In this document: piece by piece, positions 41,894 to 49,498 of the stretch
Layout of the letters: each line of letters opens with the position of its first letter
Numbering within the stretch: position 1 is the stretch's first letter
NCBI GenBank assembly: GCA_934149465.1
Contig: CAKPEZ010000001.1
Coordinates: 62,001-126,000 of the forward strand
From: an uncultured Bacilli bacterium
GTDB lineage: Bacteria > Bacillota_I > Bacilli_A > RF39 > UBA660
Direction of reading: 5' to 3'
Length of the DNA: 64,000 nt
Translations under genes and position numbers: made by a program
The notes under the pieces: generated by a model
What the model saw: the letters and a program-made list of their open reading frames with translations, nothing else
Databases searched by the model: none
Told to the model about the DNA's origin: nothing

Positions 41894-42684
41894 ACTAAAT
41901 CATGATGAATATTTTCATCATCTATATAACCATTTATTGTACTAATATTAACATTGGATAAAGAATTTAATATATTAACATCAGCATTCTTATTTTCTTT
42001 TACTAAAGATGCTATAAGTTCTTTTACTTCTCTTCTTTTACCAAGAGACTTCTTAGTAACTAAGCAAGCACAATCTAAAAAAGATAGTTCATTATATTTA
42101 GCCCATGCTTTAATATCATCTTCCTTAACATAATATAATGGACGGATTAATTTCATATTTTCAAAGTTATCACTTTTTAAAATAGGAAGCATTCCACCGA
42201 AAACACCATTATATAAAATATTCATCATAGCAGTTTCAATAACATCGTTAAAATGATGACCAAGAGCAATCTTATTACAGCCAAGTGCTTTAGCTTTACT
42301 ATAAAGATATCCCCTTCGCATTCTAGCACATAAATAACAAGCACTTTTCATATCAGACTTATGAATCACTTCAAAAATATCACTTTTAAATATTTCAATG
42401 GGAATATCTAACTTTTTAGCATTAGATTTTATTTTTTTTAAATTTTCTAAAGCATATCCTGGATCCATCACAATAAATTTTAATTCAAAATCAATTTTAC
42501 GATGCCTTTTCAATTCTTGAAAACACTTAGCAAGTAAAAAACTATCTTTACCACCGCTAATGCAAACACCAATAACATCACCATCTTGAATTAAATCAAA
42601 ATCCTTAATAGCGCGAACAAATTTACTAAATATTTTTCTTTTAAATTTCTTAGTTAAAGATCTTTCTATATCTAATAATTCCAT
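41875..42684 (-). CDS. TtcA-family tRNA thiolation ATPase
   Basis: The 269-residue PP-loop enzyme has SGGKDS at 43-48, CYLCARMRRGYLY (Cys116, Cys119), a GHHFNDVIETAMMNILY block and DCAC (205-207). E. coli TtcA makes 2-thiocytidine 32 in tRNA with a [4Fe-4S] cluster held by CxxC plus a third cysteine; the same layout is seen here. Related TtuA/Ncs6-like enzymes thiolate uridine, so the nucleotide target is not certain. It lies 2 bases after the ClpX-like gene in the hisS-aspS operon, which fits tRNA biology. Confidence 0.85.
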   Translation of the reverse strand: MELLDIERSLTKKFKRKIFSKFVRAIKDFDLIQDGDVIGVCISGGKDSFLLAKCFQELKRHRKIDFELKFIVMDPGYALENLKKIKSNAKKLDIPIEIFKSDIFEVIHKSDMKSACYLCARMRRGYLYSKAKALGCNKIALGHHFNDVIETAMMNILYNGVFGGMLPILKSDNFENMKLIRPLYYVKEDDIKAWAKYNELSFLDCACLVTKKSLGKRREVKELIASLVKENKNADVNILNSLSNVNISTINGYIDDENIHHDLVKKEEK

Positions 42685-42685
42685 A

Positions 42686-44167
42686 TTACCTCAAAATATA
42701 TTTTTTAGGATTATGAATACTTTCTTTAGTTAAAATAACTTTAGAGTACTTCCCCTGATTTACTGCTAAATCAAAGATAATATCTGCACTAACAATATTT
42801 TCTATTTTTTCAAAAAGGCTTCTTGCTCCAGTTTGTTCTTTAATAGCTATTTTCGCAATAAGTCCTAAAACATCATCAGGACAAATAAATTCTACCTTAA
42901 AATGGTCTTTAAAATATTTTATTTTAGAAGATAAAGGACTTATCTCAGAGTATTTTAAAATTTTAATTAAATCATCCTCTGTAAGGCTATTCATTTTTAT
43001 TTTTACAGGAAATCTTCCTAATAATTCAGGAGTAAATCCATAATCTATAAAATTATCATTAGACATATCTTGATAATTTCGCTCCTGATGATTTTCCCCA
43101 AAGCCTACTTGTCTTTTGACAGTATCTTCTATTCCAGAAAAAGCACCAAGACCAATAAATGTCATATTTCTTGTATCAATATTCATAGAAGAGCTAACCC
43201 CCGGAATATTAGAGGCCATCTTAACGCTATAAGTATTTCCTGATAAGTAACCAAGAAGTTCATTTAAAACGCCTACTCCTGCTACTTTCTCGCGCCCATC
43301 TCCCAAACCGGCTTTCTTGTCTAATTCATCAAGCACAACAATACTTCTTTCCGCAAGATCTAAATCGCCATTAGCATTCTCATAAACTGTTTCTAAGATT
43401 TCACTTACTGAAGATCCTACATATCCAGATTGAGTAAATGCTGATACATCAATAATAGAAACTGGAATATCAATAATTTCAGATAATAGAGTAATACTCT
43501 TAGTCTTTCCTACTCCACTTTGTCCATTAATTAAAATATTATTAGCAATTCCTGAAGTGTAATTTTGATATAAACTAGATACTAATTTTCTCATAGGATC
43601 ATCTTGTCCAATAATTCTTTTGGTAACATAATCATACATCTTTTTAATATCAAGTTCTTTTTTGACAAAAGGTGTTTTCTTTCTAGAAGGTTCTTCTTTA
43701 CTATCCTGATAAGGTTCATATTCAAAATCATCAGAAGAAGAAACTTCAAAAGAAATTTCTCCTAATTTAGAAACTAGTTCTCTCATGGTATTATTTCTAA
43801 TATCAACACAATTATCTTTTAATAAGTGCTTTTTCTTAGAACCTATTCTATACATATAAACATCATTATTATTATAATTACGAAAATATTTATAAGATGA
43901 TGCTGATGCAAGTAAATGTTTCTTTATTTCACTAGTATTCTTACTTGGATAATCAATAAGTAAACTACTTTCACTAGCAGGAAAAGCAAAGCAATAATCC
44001 TCTCCTTCTTCTAAAGTAATATGTGTATAATTTCTTCCAGTGGTATCTTGAAAATAACTATCTCCATATAAAACACCTTCTATTACTTTATAAGGTGTAT
44101 AAGTTACTATTTCTTTATTTTCAAGATCAAAATTTGTTTTAAAAATAATTGCTAAATCAGTATTCAT
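42686..44167 (-). CDS. ClpX-like AAA+ unfoldase without zinc-binding domain
   Basis: Start at ATG 44167, after GGGGGAAATT. The 493-residue protein has an N-terminal region of about 150 residues unlike the ClpX zinc finger: no C4 cluster, a beta-rich part with HITLEEGEDYCFAFPASESSLLIDYP. The C-terminal 320 residues are ClpX-like: RIIGQDDPMRKLVSSLYQNY, Walker A GQSGVGKTKS, pore-loop-type AFTQSGYVGSSVSE, Walker B SIVVLDELDKKAG, VGFG where ClpX has the IGF loop that docks ClpP, PELLGRFPVKI (arginine region) and TGARSL (sensor 2). It may pair with ClpP or act alone. It lies 8 bases after aspS. Confidence 0.8.
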   Translation of the reverse strand: MNTDLAIIFKTNFDLENKEIVTYTPYKVIEGVLYGDSYFQDTTGRNYTHITLEEGEDYCFAFPASESSLLIDYPSKNTSEIKKHLLASASSYKYFRNYNNNDVYMYRIGSKKKHLLKDNCVDIRNNTMRELVSKLGEISFEVSSSDDFEYEPYQDSKEEPSRKKTPFVKKELDIKKMYDYVTKRIIGQDDPMRKLVSSLYQNYTSGIANNILINGQSGVGKTKSITLLSEIIDIPVSIIDVSAFTQSGYVGSSVSEILETVYENANGDLDLAERSIVVLDELDKKAGLGDGREKVAGVGVLNELLGYLSGNTYSVKMASNIPGVSSSMNIDTRNMTFIGLGAFSGIEDTVKRQVGFGENHQERNYQDMSNDNFIDYGFTPELLGRFPVKIKMNSLTEDDLIKILKYSEISPLSSKIKYFKDHFKVEFICPDDVLGLIAKIAIKEQTGARSLFEKIENIVSADIIFDLAVNQGKYSKVILTKESIHNPKKYILR

Positions 44168-44187
44168 AATTTCCCCCACACTTTCTT

Positions 44188-45504
44188 CTAAGGATTAAGC
44201 CTTGTTGGTCCTCTATATATAAAAGTTGCTTCCCTTATATTATCAATATTAAATAACTGCATTAAAATACGGCCCATACCTACGCCAAATCCGCCATGAG
44301 GAGGACAACCATATCTAAAGAAATTAATATAAAAATCTAATACTTTAGGATCAATTCCCTTTTCTTTTATTTGCTTTTCTAATATTTCTGGTCTATGTTC
44401 TCTTTGTGCTCCGCTTGTTATTTCTAAGCCTTTATATAATAAATCATATGTCTTAGTACCACCATTTTCATCTTTCATTACATAAAAGCTTCTAGCACTA
44501 TAAGGATAATTAGTAATAAATACAAATTCACTATTATATTTTTCCTTTACATATTTTCCCATTAATTCTTCTTCTTTTCTTTCAAAATCTTCCTCATTAG
44601 CACCTATATAATGAAAGTTATTCTTGAGAATTTCTTTAGCCTCATAGAAATCTATTCTTGGAAAATTATAATTCATGTCGTTTAATTCAATATTAAAAAT
44701 TTTTTTAATATCTTCGCCATATTTTTCTTTTACTTTGGTCATAAAATATTTAATCCAGTTTTCTTCTTCATCCATAACATCAGTTACCGAATCAATATAT
44801 CCAATCTCCACATCAAGCATTTCTATTTCAGTAGCGTGATAAGAAGTATGGGAATTTTCTGCCCTAAAAACAGGTCCTATTTCAAATACTCTATCAAATC
44901 CCGCTGCAAGTGCCATTTGTTTATAAAACTGAGGAGATTGACTTAGACAAGCTTTTTGTCCAAAGTAATCAAGTTTAAACATTTCAGCACCACTTTCTGC
45001 AGAAGAAGCACTAATTTTTGGTGTATGAATTTCTGTATATCCATTATTTTGCCAATACTCCCGCATCATATGTTCCATATAAGATTGAACGTGAAATAAT
45101 AATTGGTTATCTTCTCTTCTTAAATCTAAAAAACGATAATCTAGTCTTGTTTCTCTTAAAGCATTATCTTTCTTCTTTATATCAAAAGGAAGATCGTTTA
45201 AAGCCTTACTAGTCACAGTAATTTCACTAGGAATAAGTTCCATTCCATTTAATTTTACTTTTGGGCTTTCCTTAAGAAGACCTTTTACTTTTATTGTACT
45301 TTCTAAAGATACACCACTCATTAAGTTAATCATTTCTGTATTTTTAGGATCTTCTTTTTCTAAAGTGATTTGTACCTTTCCTGTAGAATCTCTTAAAATA
45401 ATAAACATCACGTATTGAAGATTTCTGATATTATCAATAAATCCATCTAATACTACTTCTTTTTCTAAATAATTTTTCAAGTCTTTTAAAAAAATCTTTT
45501 TCAT
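44188..45504 (-). CDS. aspS: Aspartyl-tRNA synthetase, archaeal/eukaryotic type
   Basis: The 438-residue class IIb synthetase has an N-terminal OB fold (VVLDGFIDNIRNLQYVMFIILRDSTGKVQIT), motif 1 near MREYWQNNGYTEIHTPKISASSAESGAEMF, motif 2 FRAENSHTSYHATEIEMLDVE and motif 3 GFGVGMGRILMQLF. It lacks the roughly 150-residue GAD insertion of normal bacterial AspRS (about 590 residues) and has the short archaeal architecture with ETRLDYRFLDLRR. Archaeal-type enzymes are often non-discriminating, also charging tRNA-Asn; here a separate AsnRS exists. It lies 2 bases after hisS. Confidence 0.93.
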   Translation of the reverse strand: MKKIFLKDLKNYLEKEVVLDGFIDNIRNLQYVMFIILRDSTGKVQITLEKEDPKNTEMINLMSGVSLESTIKVKGLLKESPKVKLNGMELIPSEITVTSKALNDLPFDIKKKDNALRETRLDYRFLDLRREDNQLLFHVQSYMEHMMREYWQNNGYTEIHTPKISASSAESGAEMFKLDYFGQKACLSQSPQFYKQMALAAGFDRVFEIGPVFRAENSHTSYHATEIEMLDVEIGYIDSVTDVMDEEENWIKYFMTKVKEKYGEDIKKIFNIELNDMNYNFPRIDFYEAKEILKNNFHYIGANEEDFERKEEELMGKYVKEKYNSEFVFITNYPYSARSFYVMKDENGGTKTYDLLYKGLEITSGAQREHRPEILEKQIKEKGIDPKVLDFYINFFRYGCPPHGGFGVGMGRILMQLFNIDNIREATFIYRGPTRLNP

Positions 45505-45506
45505 AC

Positions 45507-46772
45507 CTATACTCCCTCAAAAAAGCTAATAATATCTTGCATTTCTATTTCTACTTCTTCCTTAGTATCATTATCTTTAATTTTAAGTTTTCTTTCTTTT
45601 ATTTCTTCATCACCAATAACTGTAATATACTTAGGATTTAGTCTTTCTACATTTTTAAATTGCCCCTTTAAAGATTTATCCATAAAATCTAAATCAACAG
45701 TATAACCACTCATTCGAAGATCATTAGCAAGTAACAAAGGAATCTTTTTATCTGTACATAAATTAATAATATATAAATCCATTCTTTTATCAGATAATAA
45801 ATCAATTCCTATAGAATCAAGCGCTAATAAAAGTCTTTCTATACCAATACCAAAACCCATTGCTGGTACATCAGATCCACCAAGTTCTTTTATAAGGCCA
45901 TTATATCTACCACCACCGCACAAAGTACTTTGAGCGCCAAAACCTTCTACATCTGCCTGTATTTCAAATACAGTATGATTATAATAATCAAGTCCTCTAA
46001 CTAAATTAGTATCAACCTCGTAACTAATATCTAAATCATCTAAGATATTTTTTACTTCTTCAAATCTCTTCTTACTTTCTTCATTTAAGTAATCAATTGT
46101 TTTAGGAGCACTCTTCATTAAAGGATTATCTATATCAACTTTACAGTCTAAAATACGAAGAGGATTTTTATTTATTCTATTTTGGCAATCTTCACATAAA
46201 TCATTAATACTAGGTTTAAAATGATTTATTAAAGCCTCTTTATATTTAATTCTAGATTCATTATCTCCTAAGCTATTAAGTTTAACTTTTAAATTTTTAA
46301 GACCAAGTAAGCGATAAAAATTAACTGCTAAGCTAATAACTTCTCCATCAACTAGTGGACTATCAGAGCCGAGTACTTCTACTCCAAACTGAGTATGTTC
46401 TCTAAGACGTCCAGATTGTGGTCTTTCATAACGAAAAGCTGGTGATATATAGTAAAATTTCATTGGTTGATTAGGATCATTATCAAGCTTATTTTCAATA
46501 TACATTCTTGCTACTCCAGCAGTACCTTCAGGACGAAGGGTCATCTTTCTATCTCCTCTATCAACAAAATCATAAGTTTCTTTAGTAACTATATCAGTAG
46601 TTTCTCCAACTCCTCTATGAAATAATTCACTGCTTTCAAAAGTAGGTGTCTTTACAAAAGAATAATTATATTTTTCACAAAGTTCATGAATCAAACTTTC
46701 TATATAAGCATACTTTTTTCCATCAAGTCCATATATATCCATAGTCCCCTTAGGTTTTTTTATTATTTCCAT
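45507..46772 (-). CDS. hisS: Histidyl-tRNA synthetase
   Basis: Start at ATG 46772, 7 bases after GGAG; the ATG at 46778 is next to the SD and less likely. The 421-residue class IIa enzyme starts KKPKGTMDIYG-like (IIKKPKGTMDIYGLDG), with motif 2 TLRPEGTAGVARMYIE, FRYERPQSGRLREHTQFGVEVLGS, the histidine-specific LVRGLDYYNHTVFEI and motif 3 AMGFGIGIERLLLAL. A C-terminal anticodon domain follows. It heads the hisS-aspS-clpX-like-ttcA operon under an unusually short T-box. Confidence 0.97.
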   Translation of the reverse strand: MEIIKKPKGTMDIYGLDGKKYAYIESLIHELCEKYNYSFVKTPTFESSELFHRGVGETTDIVTKETYDFVDRGDRKMTLRPEGTAGVARMYIENKLDNDPNQPMKFYYISPAFRYERPQSGRLREHTQFGVEVLGSDSPLVDGEVISLAVNFYRLLGLKNLKVKLNSLGDNESRIKYKEALINHFKPSINDLCEDCQNRINKNPLRILDCKVDIDNPLMKSAPKTIDYLNEESKKRFEEVKNILDDLDISYEVDTNLVRGLDYYNHTVFEIQADVEGFGAQSTLCGGGRYNGLIKELGGSDVPAMGFGIGIERLLLALDSIGIDLLSDKRMDLYIINLCTDKKIPLLLANDLRMSGYTVDLDFMDKSLKGQFKNVERLNPKYITVIGDEEIKERKLKIKDNDTKEEVEIEMQDIISFFEGV

Positions 46773-46778
46773 ATTCAT

Positions 46779-46942
46779 TCTCCTTTTTTAAAAAAGAGCT
46801 ACTTAAAAAGAACATAAGGACGAAATTACTCGCGGTACCACCTTATTTCACTTAATAAGTGCTCTTTTTTGATAACGCATTTTTATTTTGCGAATTCTTC
46901 TTTCAAGTTAAGTGTCACTTCTTAACAAAGAATTAAATTACA
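46779..46942 (-). promoter_or_regulatory. Compact T-box leader of the hisS-aspS operon (Asp specifier GAC)
   Basis: The T-box core AAGGTGGTACCGCG lies at 46831-46844, and a terminator (AAAGAGCACTT ... AAGTAGCTCTTT plus T-run) brackets it. From the predicted start (46942) to the core there are only about 100 bases. They hold an outer stem AATTCTT/AAGAATT and an inner hairpin GTTAAG-AAGTGACA-CTTAAC, then a small Stem III (CGCA ... TGCG). The context GAAGT-GAC-AC parallels GAAT-AAC-AC in the asnS T-box, giving Asp as specifier. Confidence 0.8.
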
Positions 46943-46948
46943 TAATTT

Positions 46949-46977
46949 ATTTTACAATGATTTAAATTATCTTTCAA
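46949..46977 (-). promoter_or_regulatory. Promoter of the hisS operon
   Basis: -35 TTGAAA, 17-base spacer, -10 TAAAAT on the minus strand. Confidence 0.65.
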
Positions 46978-46986
46978 GTATTTTTC

Positions 46987-47988
46987 TTATTTTTTTAATA
47001 ATTCATCGTATATTTCATGCAATTTGCGACCAATTATTCTTAAATCTCTTTCTTTAGCTACTTTATAAGCATTTTTAGTTAAAGAAGGAAGTTCATGATT
47101 TAAGATCTTTCTAATTTTTTCTTCAAATTCATCTATATCTTTAGCTTTATATACGTTTTTCCCATCAACAAGCCATTCATCAAAAACAGGAATATCTCTA
47201 ACAATAGCATCTATTCCAGTAGCACATGCCTCGACAATAGGAATTCCCTCAGTTTCTTCTAAAGTAGGGAAAATATAAAGATCAGCGCCAGACATAGCAC
47301 CCATAATATCATCAGATGGAACATATCCAGCAAAAGTTAAATTAGAAAGCTTAGTATTAACTGCTTTTCTAACAGGCTTAGTCGCCGCTTTCAAAGGGCT
47401 ATATCCAAACCAAATAAACTTATACTCAGGGCATCTCTTGGCAAGATTAACAAAATCAACAATACCTTTTCTTTCTATATAAAGTCCAATTCCAATAATT
47501 ACTTTATCATCTTTACTATAATGATATTTTTCTCTAAATTTTTTACCTAATTCCTCATTTCTCTTAAAATGATCAATTTCAATTCCATTAGACAAAGCAT
47601 AAATTGGTCTATCTATTCCATAAGTATCTAATAATTTTTTGGAATAAGGAGTTGGTGTAATTAATACATCTCCAAGTTTATAGCACTTAATAAGCCATTT
47701 TTTAAATAATGGAGATATTTGCTTACAAAAGATAAAACCATCTTTAAAGTCTTCTTCAGTACTATGAGCATGATAAACTACCTTCTTTCCTTGTTTCCTA
47801 GCCTTTTTAGCTAAAAAGTATGATTTGGGAAAATAAGTATTAATATGTAATATATCATAATCATCCTTAGGATTTAAAGTATATGGAATATTTTCATATT
47901 CTAGAGCTTTCATTTGATGTTTAATAGCTTTGCCAAGTCCAGACTTTGATATAGCTTTTAGCCCCTCACTATAAAGTAATACTTTCAT
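46987..47988 (-). CDS. Glycolipid-forming glycosyltransferase (GT4, CpoA/DGS-like)
   Basis: The 333-residue GT-B enzyme starts MKVLLYSEGLKAISKSGLGKAIKHQMKALE and has DDYDILHINTYFPKS, HAHSTEEDF and TPTPYSKKLLDTYGI, then the nucleotide-sugar half with LEETEGIPIVEACATG (E-x7-E motif, about 262-270). This pattern is that of the second-sugar glycolipid synthases CpoA of pneumococcus and DGS of Acholeplasma, which add a sugar to monoglycosyl-diacylglycerol at the membrane face. The sugar and acceptor are not decided by the sequence. It starts 1 base after the AI-2E permease stop, with SD GGAGC. Confidence 0.8.
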   Translation of the reverse strand: MKVLLYSEGLKAISKSGLGKAIKHQMKALEYENIPYTLNPKDDYDILHINTYFPKSYFLAKKARKQGKKVVYHAHSTEEDFKDGFIFCKQISPLFKKWLIKCYKLGDVLITPTPYSKKLLDTYGIDRPIYALSNGIEIDHFKRNEELGKKFREKYHYSKDDKVIIGIGLYIERKGIVDFVNLAKRCPEYKFIWFGYSPLKAATKPVRKAVNTKLSNLTFAGYVPSDDIMGAMSGADLYIFPTLEETEGIPIVEACATGIDAIVRDIPVFDEWLVDGKNVYKAKDIDEFEEKIRKILNHELPSLTKNAYKVAKERDLRIIGRKLHEIYDELLKK

Positions 47989-49053
47989 TTAATTAGCTCC
48001 TTTATCTTTAATTTCACCTATTTTATCATAGATATCTTCTTTATAAAATTTATATGTCGTAATAATGATTATTGCAACTGGTAAAGAAAGAAGAATACCC
48101 CAGAAACCAAATAATACTCCACCAGCAAATACAGCAAATATATTAACTAAAGGATGAAGTTTATTAGTTTTACCATATATTCTTGGTGATATAACATAGC
48201 TATCAATATTAGGACAAACTAAGCAAACTATTAAGGTTAAAATTAATAATTTAGTACTAACAACAGATGCAATTAATAAAGCAATTATATTAACAATAAG
48301 TCCTCCAAAATAAGGAATTATATTAGTAACAGCAGCTAATATTCCTAAAATTAGAAAGTTTGGATGACCTATTAAGAAAAATGCTAAAGTATATTCAATT
48401 AATTGAAAAAGCATATTTTTAAACATTCCAGAACAATAATTAGTAATTTCAACATCTAAAGATTTCACATAATTATAAGTTTTCTTATTTTTCTTATAAA
48501 GAAATTCTTTGACATTTTTTCTAATTTTATCCATATCACTAAGTAAATAGATTGCTACAAAAGTAATAATTACAGCAGCCGTTACAAAAGCAGCTGAAGA
48601 AGATAAAATACTAATTGCTCCATTTGATATATAACTACCTACGTTTTTTACAATATCAGAAGAAATATCTGCTAATGCTCCTGATAAATTACCTAAATTA
48701 AGCTCATACTTTGAAGCAATATCACTTACAAAGATTGATAAATTAGATAAAAACGATAATGTTTGATTATATACTATTGGAATAAGCGCAATTACAAGTA
48801 CTACCGCAAGTCCTATTGAACAAAGGCAAGTAATACCAATCGCAGCCCATTTAGGAAGTCCCTTGTCTCTTAGCTTAACAACAAGCGGATATAATGCGTA
48901 CGCTAAAGCAAAAGCTAAAACGAAAGGATAAATAATTGCTAAAATATTATTTAAAACTCCCATCCATAATCCTCTAATTAAGTAAATTAAAAATATAATA
49001 ACTAATATAAGTGCAATATTAACTAACTTATAATCGATTTTTTTACTATTCAT
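47989..49053 (-). CDS. AI-2E family permease (UPF0118)
   Basis: The 354-residue polytopic protein has about eight membrane segments (VNIALILVIIFLIYLI, ILAIIYPFVLAFALAYALYPLV, AAIGITCLCSIGLAVVLVIALIPI and others), the extracytoplasmic helices around 100-140, and the family's C-terminal pattern GHPNFLILGILAAVTNIIPYFGGLIVNIIA with PRIYGKTNKLHPLVNIFAVFAGGVLFGFWG. Members transport autoinducer 2, ions or osmolytes, and many are uncharacterised; no substrate can be given. It overlaps the dtd end by 8 bases. Confidence 0.88.
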   Translation of the reverse strand: MNSKKIDYKLVNIALILVIIFLIYLIRGLWMGVLNNILAIIYPFVLAFALAYALYPLVVKLRDKGLPKWAAIGITCLCSIGLAVVLVIALIPIVYNQTLSFLSNLSIFVSDIASKYELNLGNLSGALADISSDIVKNVGSYISNGAISILSSSAAFVTAAVIITFVAIYLLSDMDKIRKNVKEFLYKKNKKTYNYVKSLDVEITNYCSGMFKNMLFQLIEYTLAFFLIGHPNFLILGILAAVTNIIPYFGGLIVNIIALLIASVVSTKLLILTLIVCLVCPNIDSYVISPRIYGKTNKLHPLVNIFAVFAGGVLFGFWGILLSLPVAIIIITTYKFYKEDIYDKIGEIKDKGAN

Positions 49054-49498
49054 TTTGATTCTCCTTTTCTAAAATAATTGTTGTTGGTCCATCATTAATT
49101 AGACTAACTTTCATATCAGAACCAAAAACCCCTGTTTTTACTGTTAAGCCACTTTCTTTTAATGAGGCATTAAACAAGTCATATAAAACGCTTGCTTCTT
49201 TTCCATTTAATGCTTTTACATAACTAGGCCTATTCCCTTTTCTAGCATCTCCATATAAAGTAAACTGTGATATAGAAAGAATTTCACCACCTGTATCAGA
49301 AACAGATAAATTCATAACACCATTGTTATCATCAAAAATACGTAAATTCTTAACCTTATTTACCATATAATCTATTTCTTTCTTACTATCATTATAAGTG
49401 AATCCAACTAATAAAACAAGTCCATTTTTAATTTCATTATAGACTTTTCCACCAATACTAACATTAGCAGATAAGCATTTCTGAACAATAATTCTCAT
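49046..49498 (-). CDS. dtd: D-aminoacyl-tRNA deacylase
   Basis: Hydrolyses D-amino acids mischarged on tRNA. The 150-residue length is standard. It shows RIIVQKCLSANVSIGG, LLVGFTYND, KVKNLRIFDDNNGVMNLS, the catalytic ISQFTLYGDARKGNRPSYVKA (Gln-Phe-Thr) and the cross-subunit NDGPTTIILE (Gly-Pro). Its ATG overlaps the relA TGA stop (ATGA), which shows TGA is a stop codon in this organism and couples the pair as in other Bacilli. Confidence 0.97.
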   Translation of the reverse strand: MRIIVQKCLSANVSIGGKVYNEIKNGLVLLVGFTYNDSKKEIDYMVNKVKNLRIFDDNNGVMNLSVSDTGGEILSISQFTLYGDARKGNRPSYVKALNGKEASVLYDLFNASLKESGLTVKTGVFGSDMKVSLINDGPTTIILEKENQNE

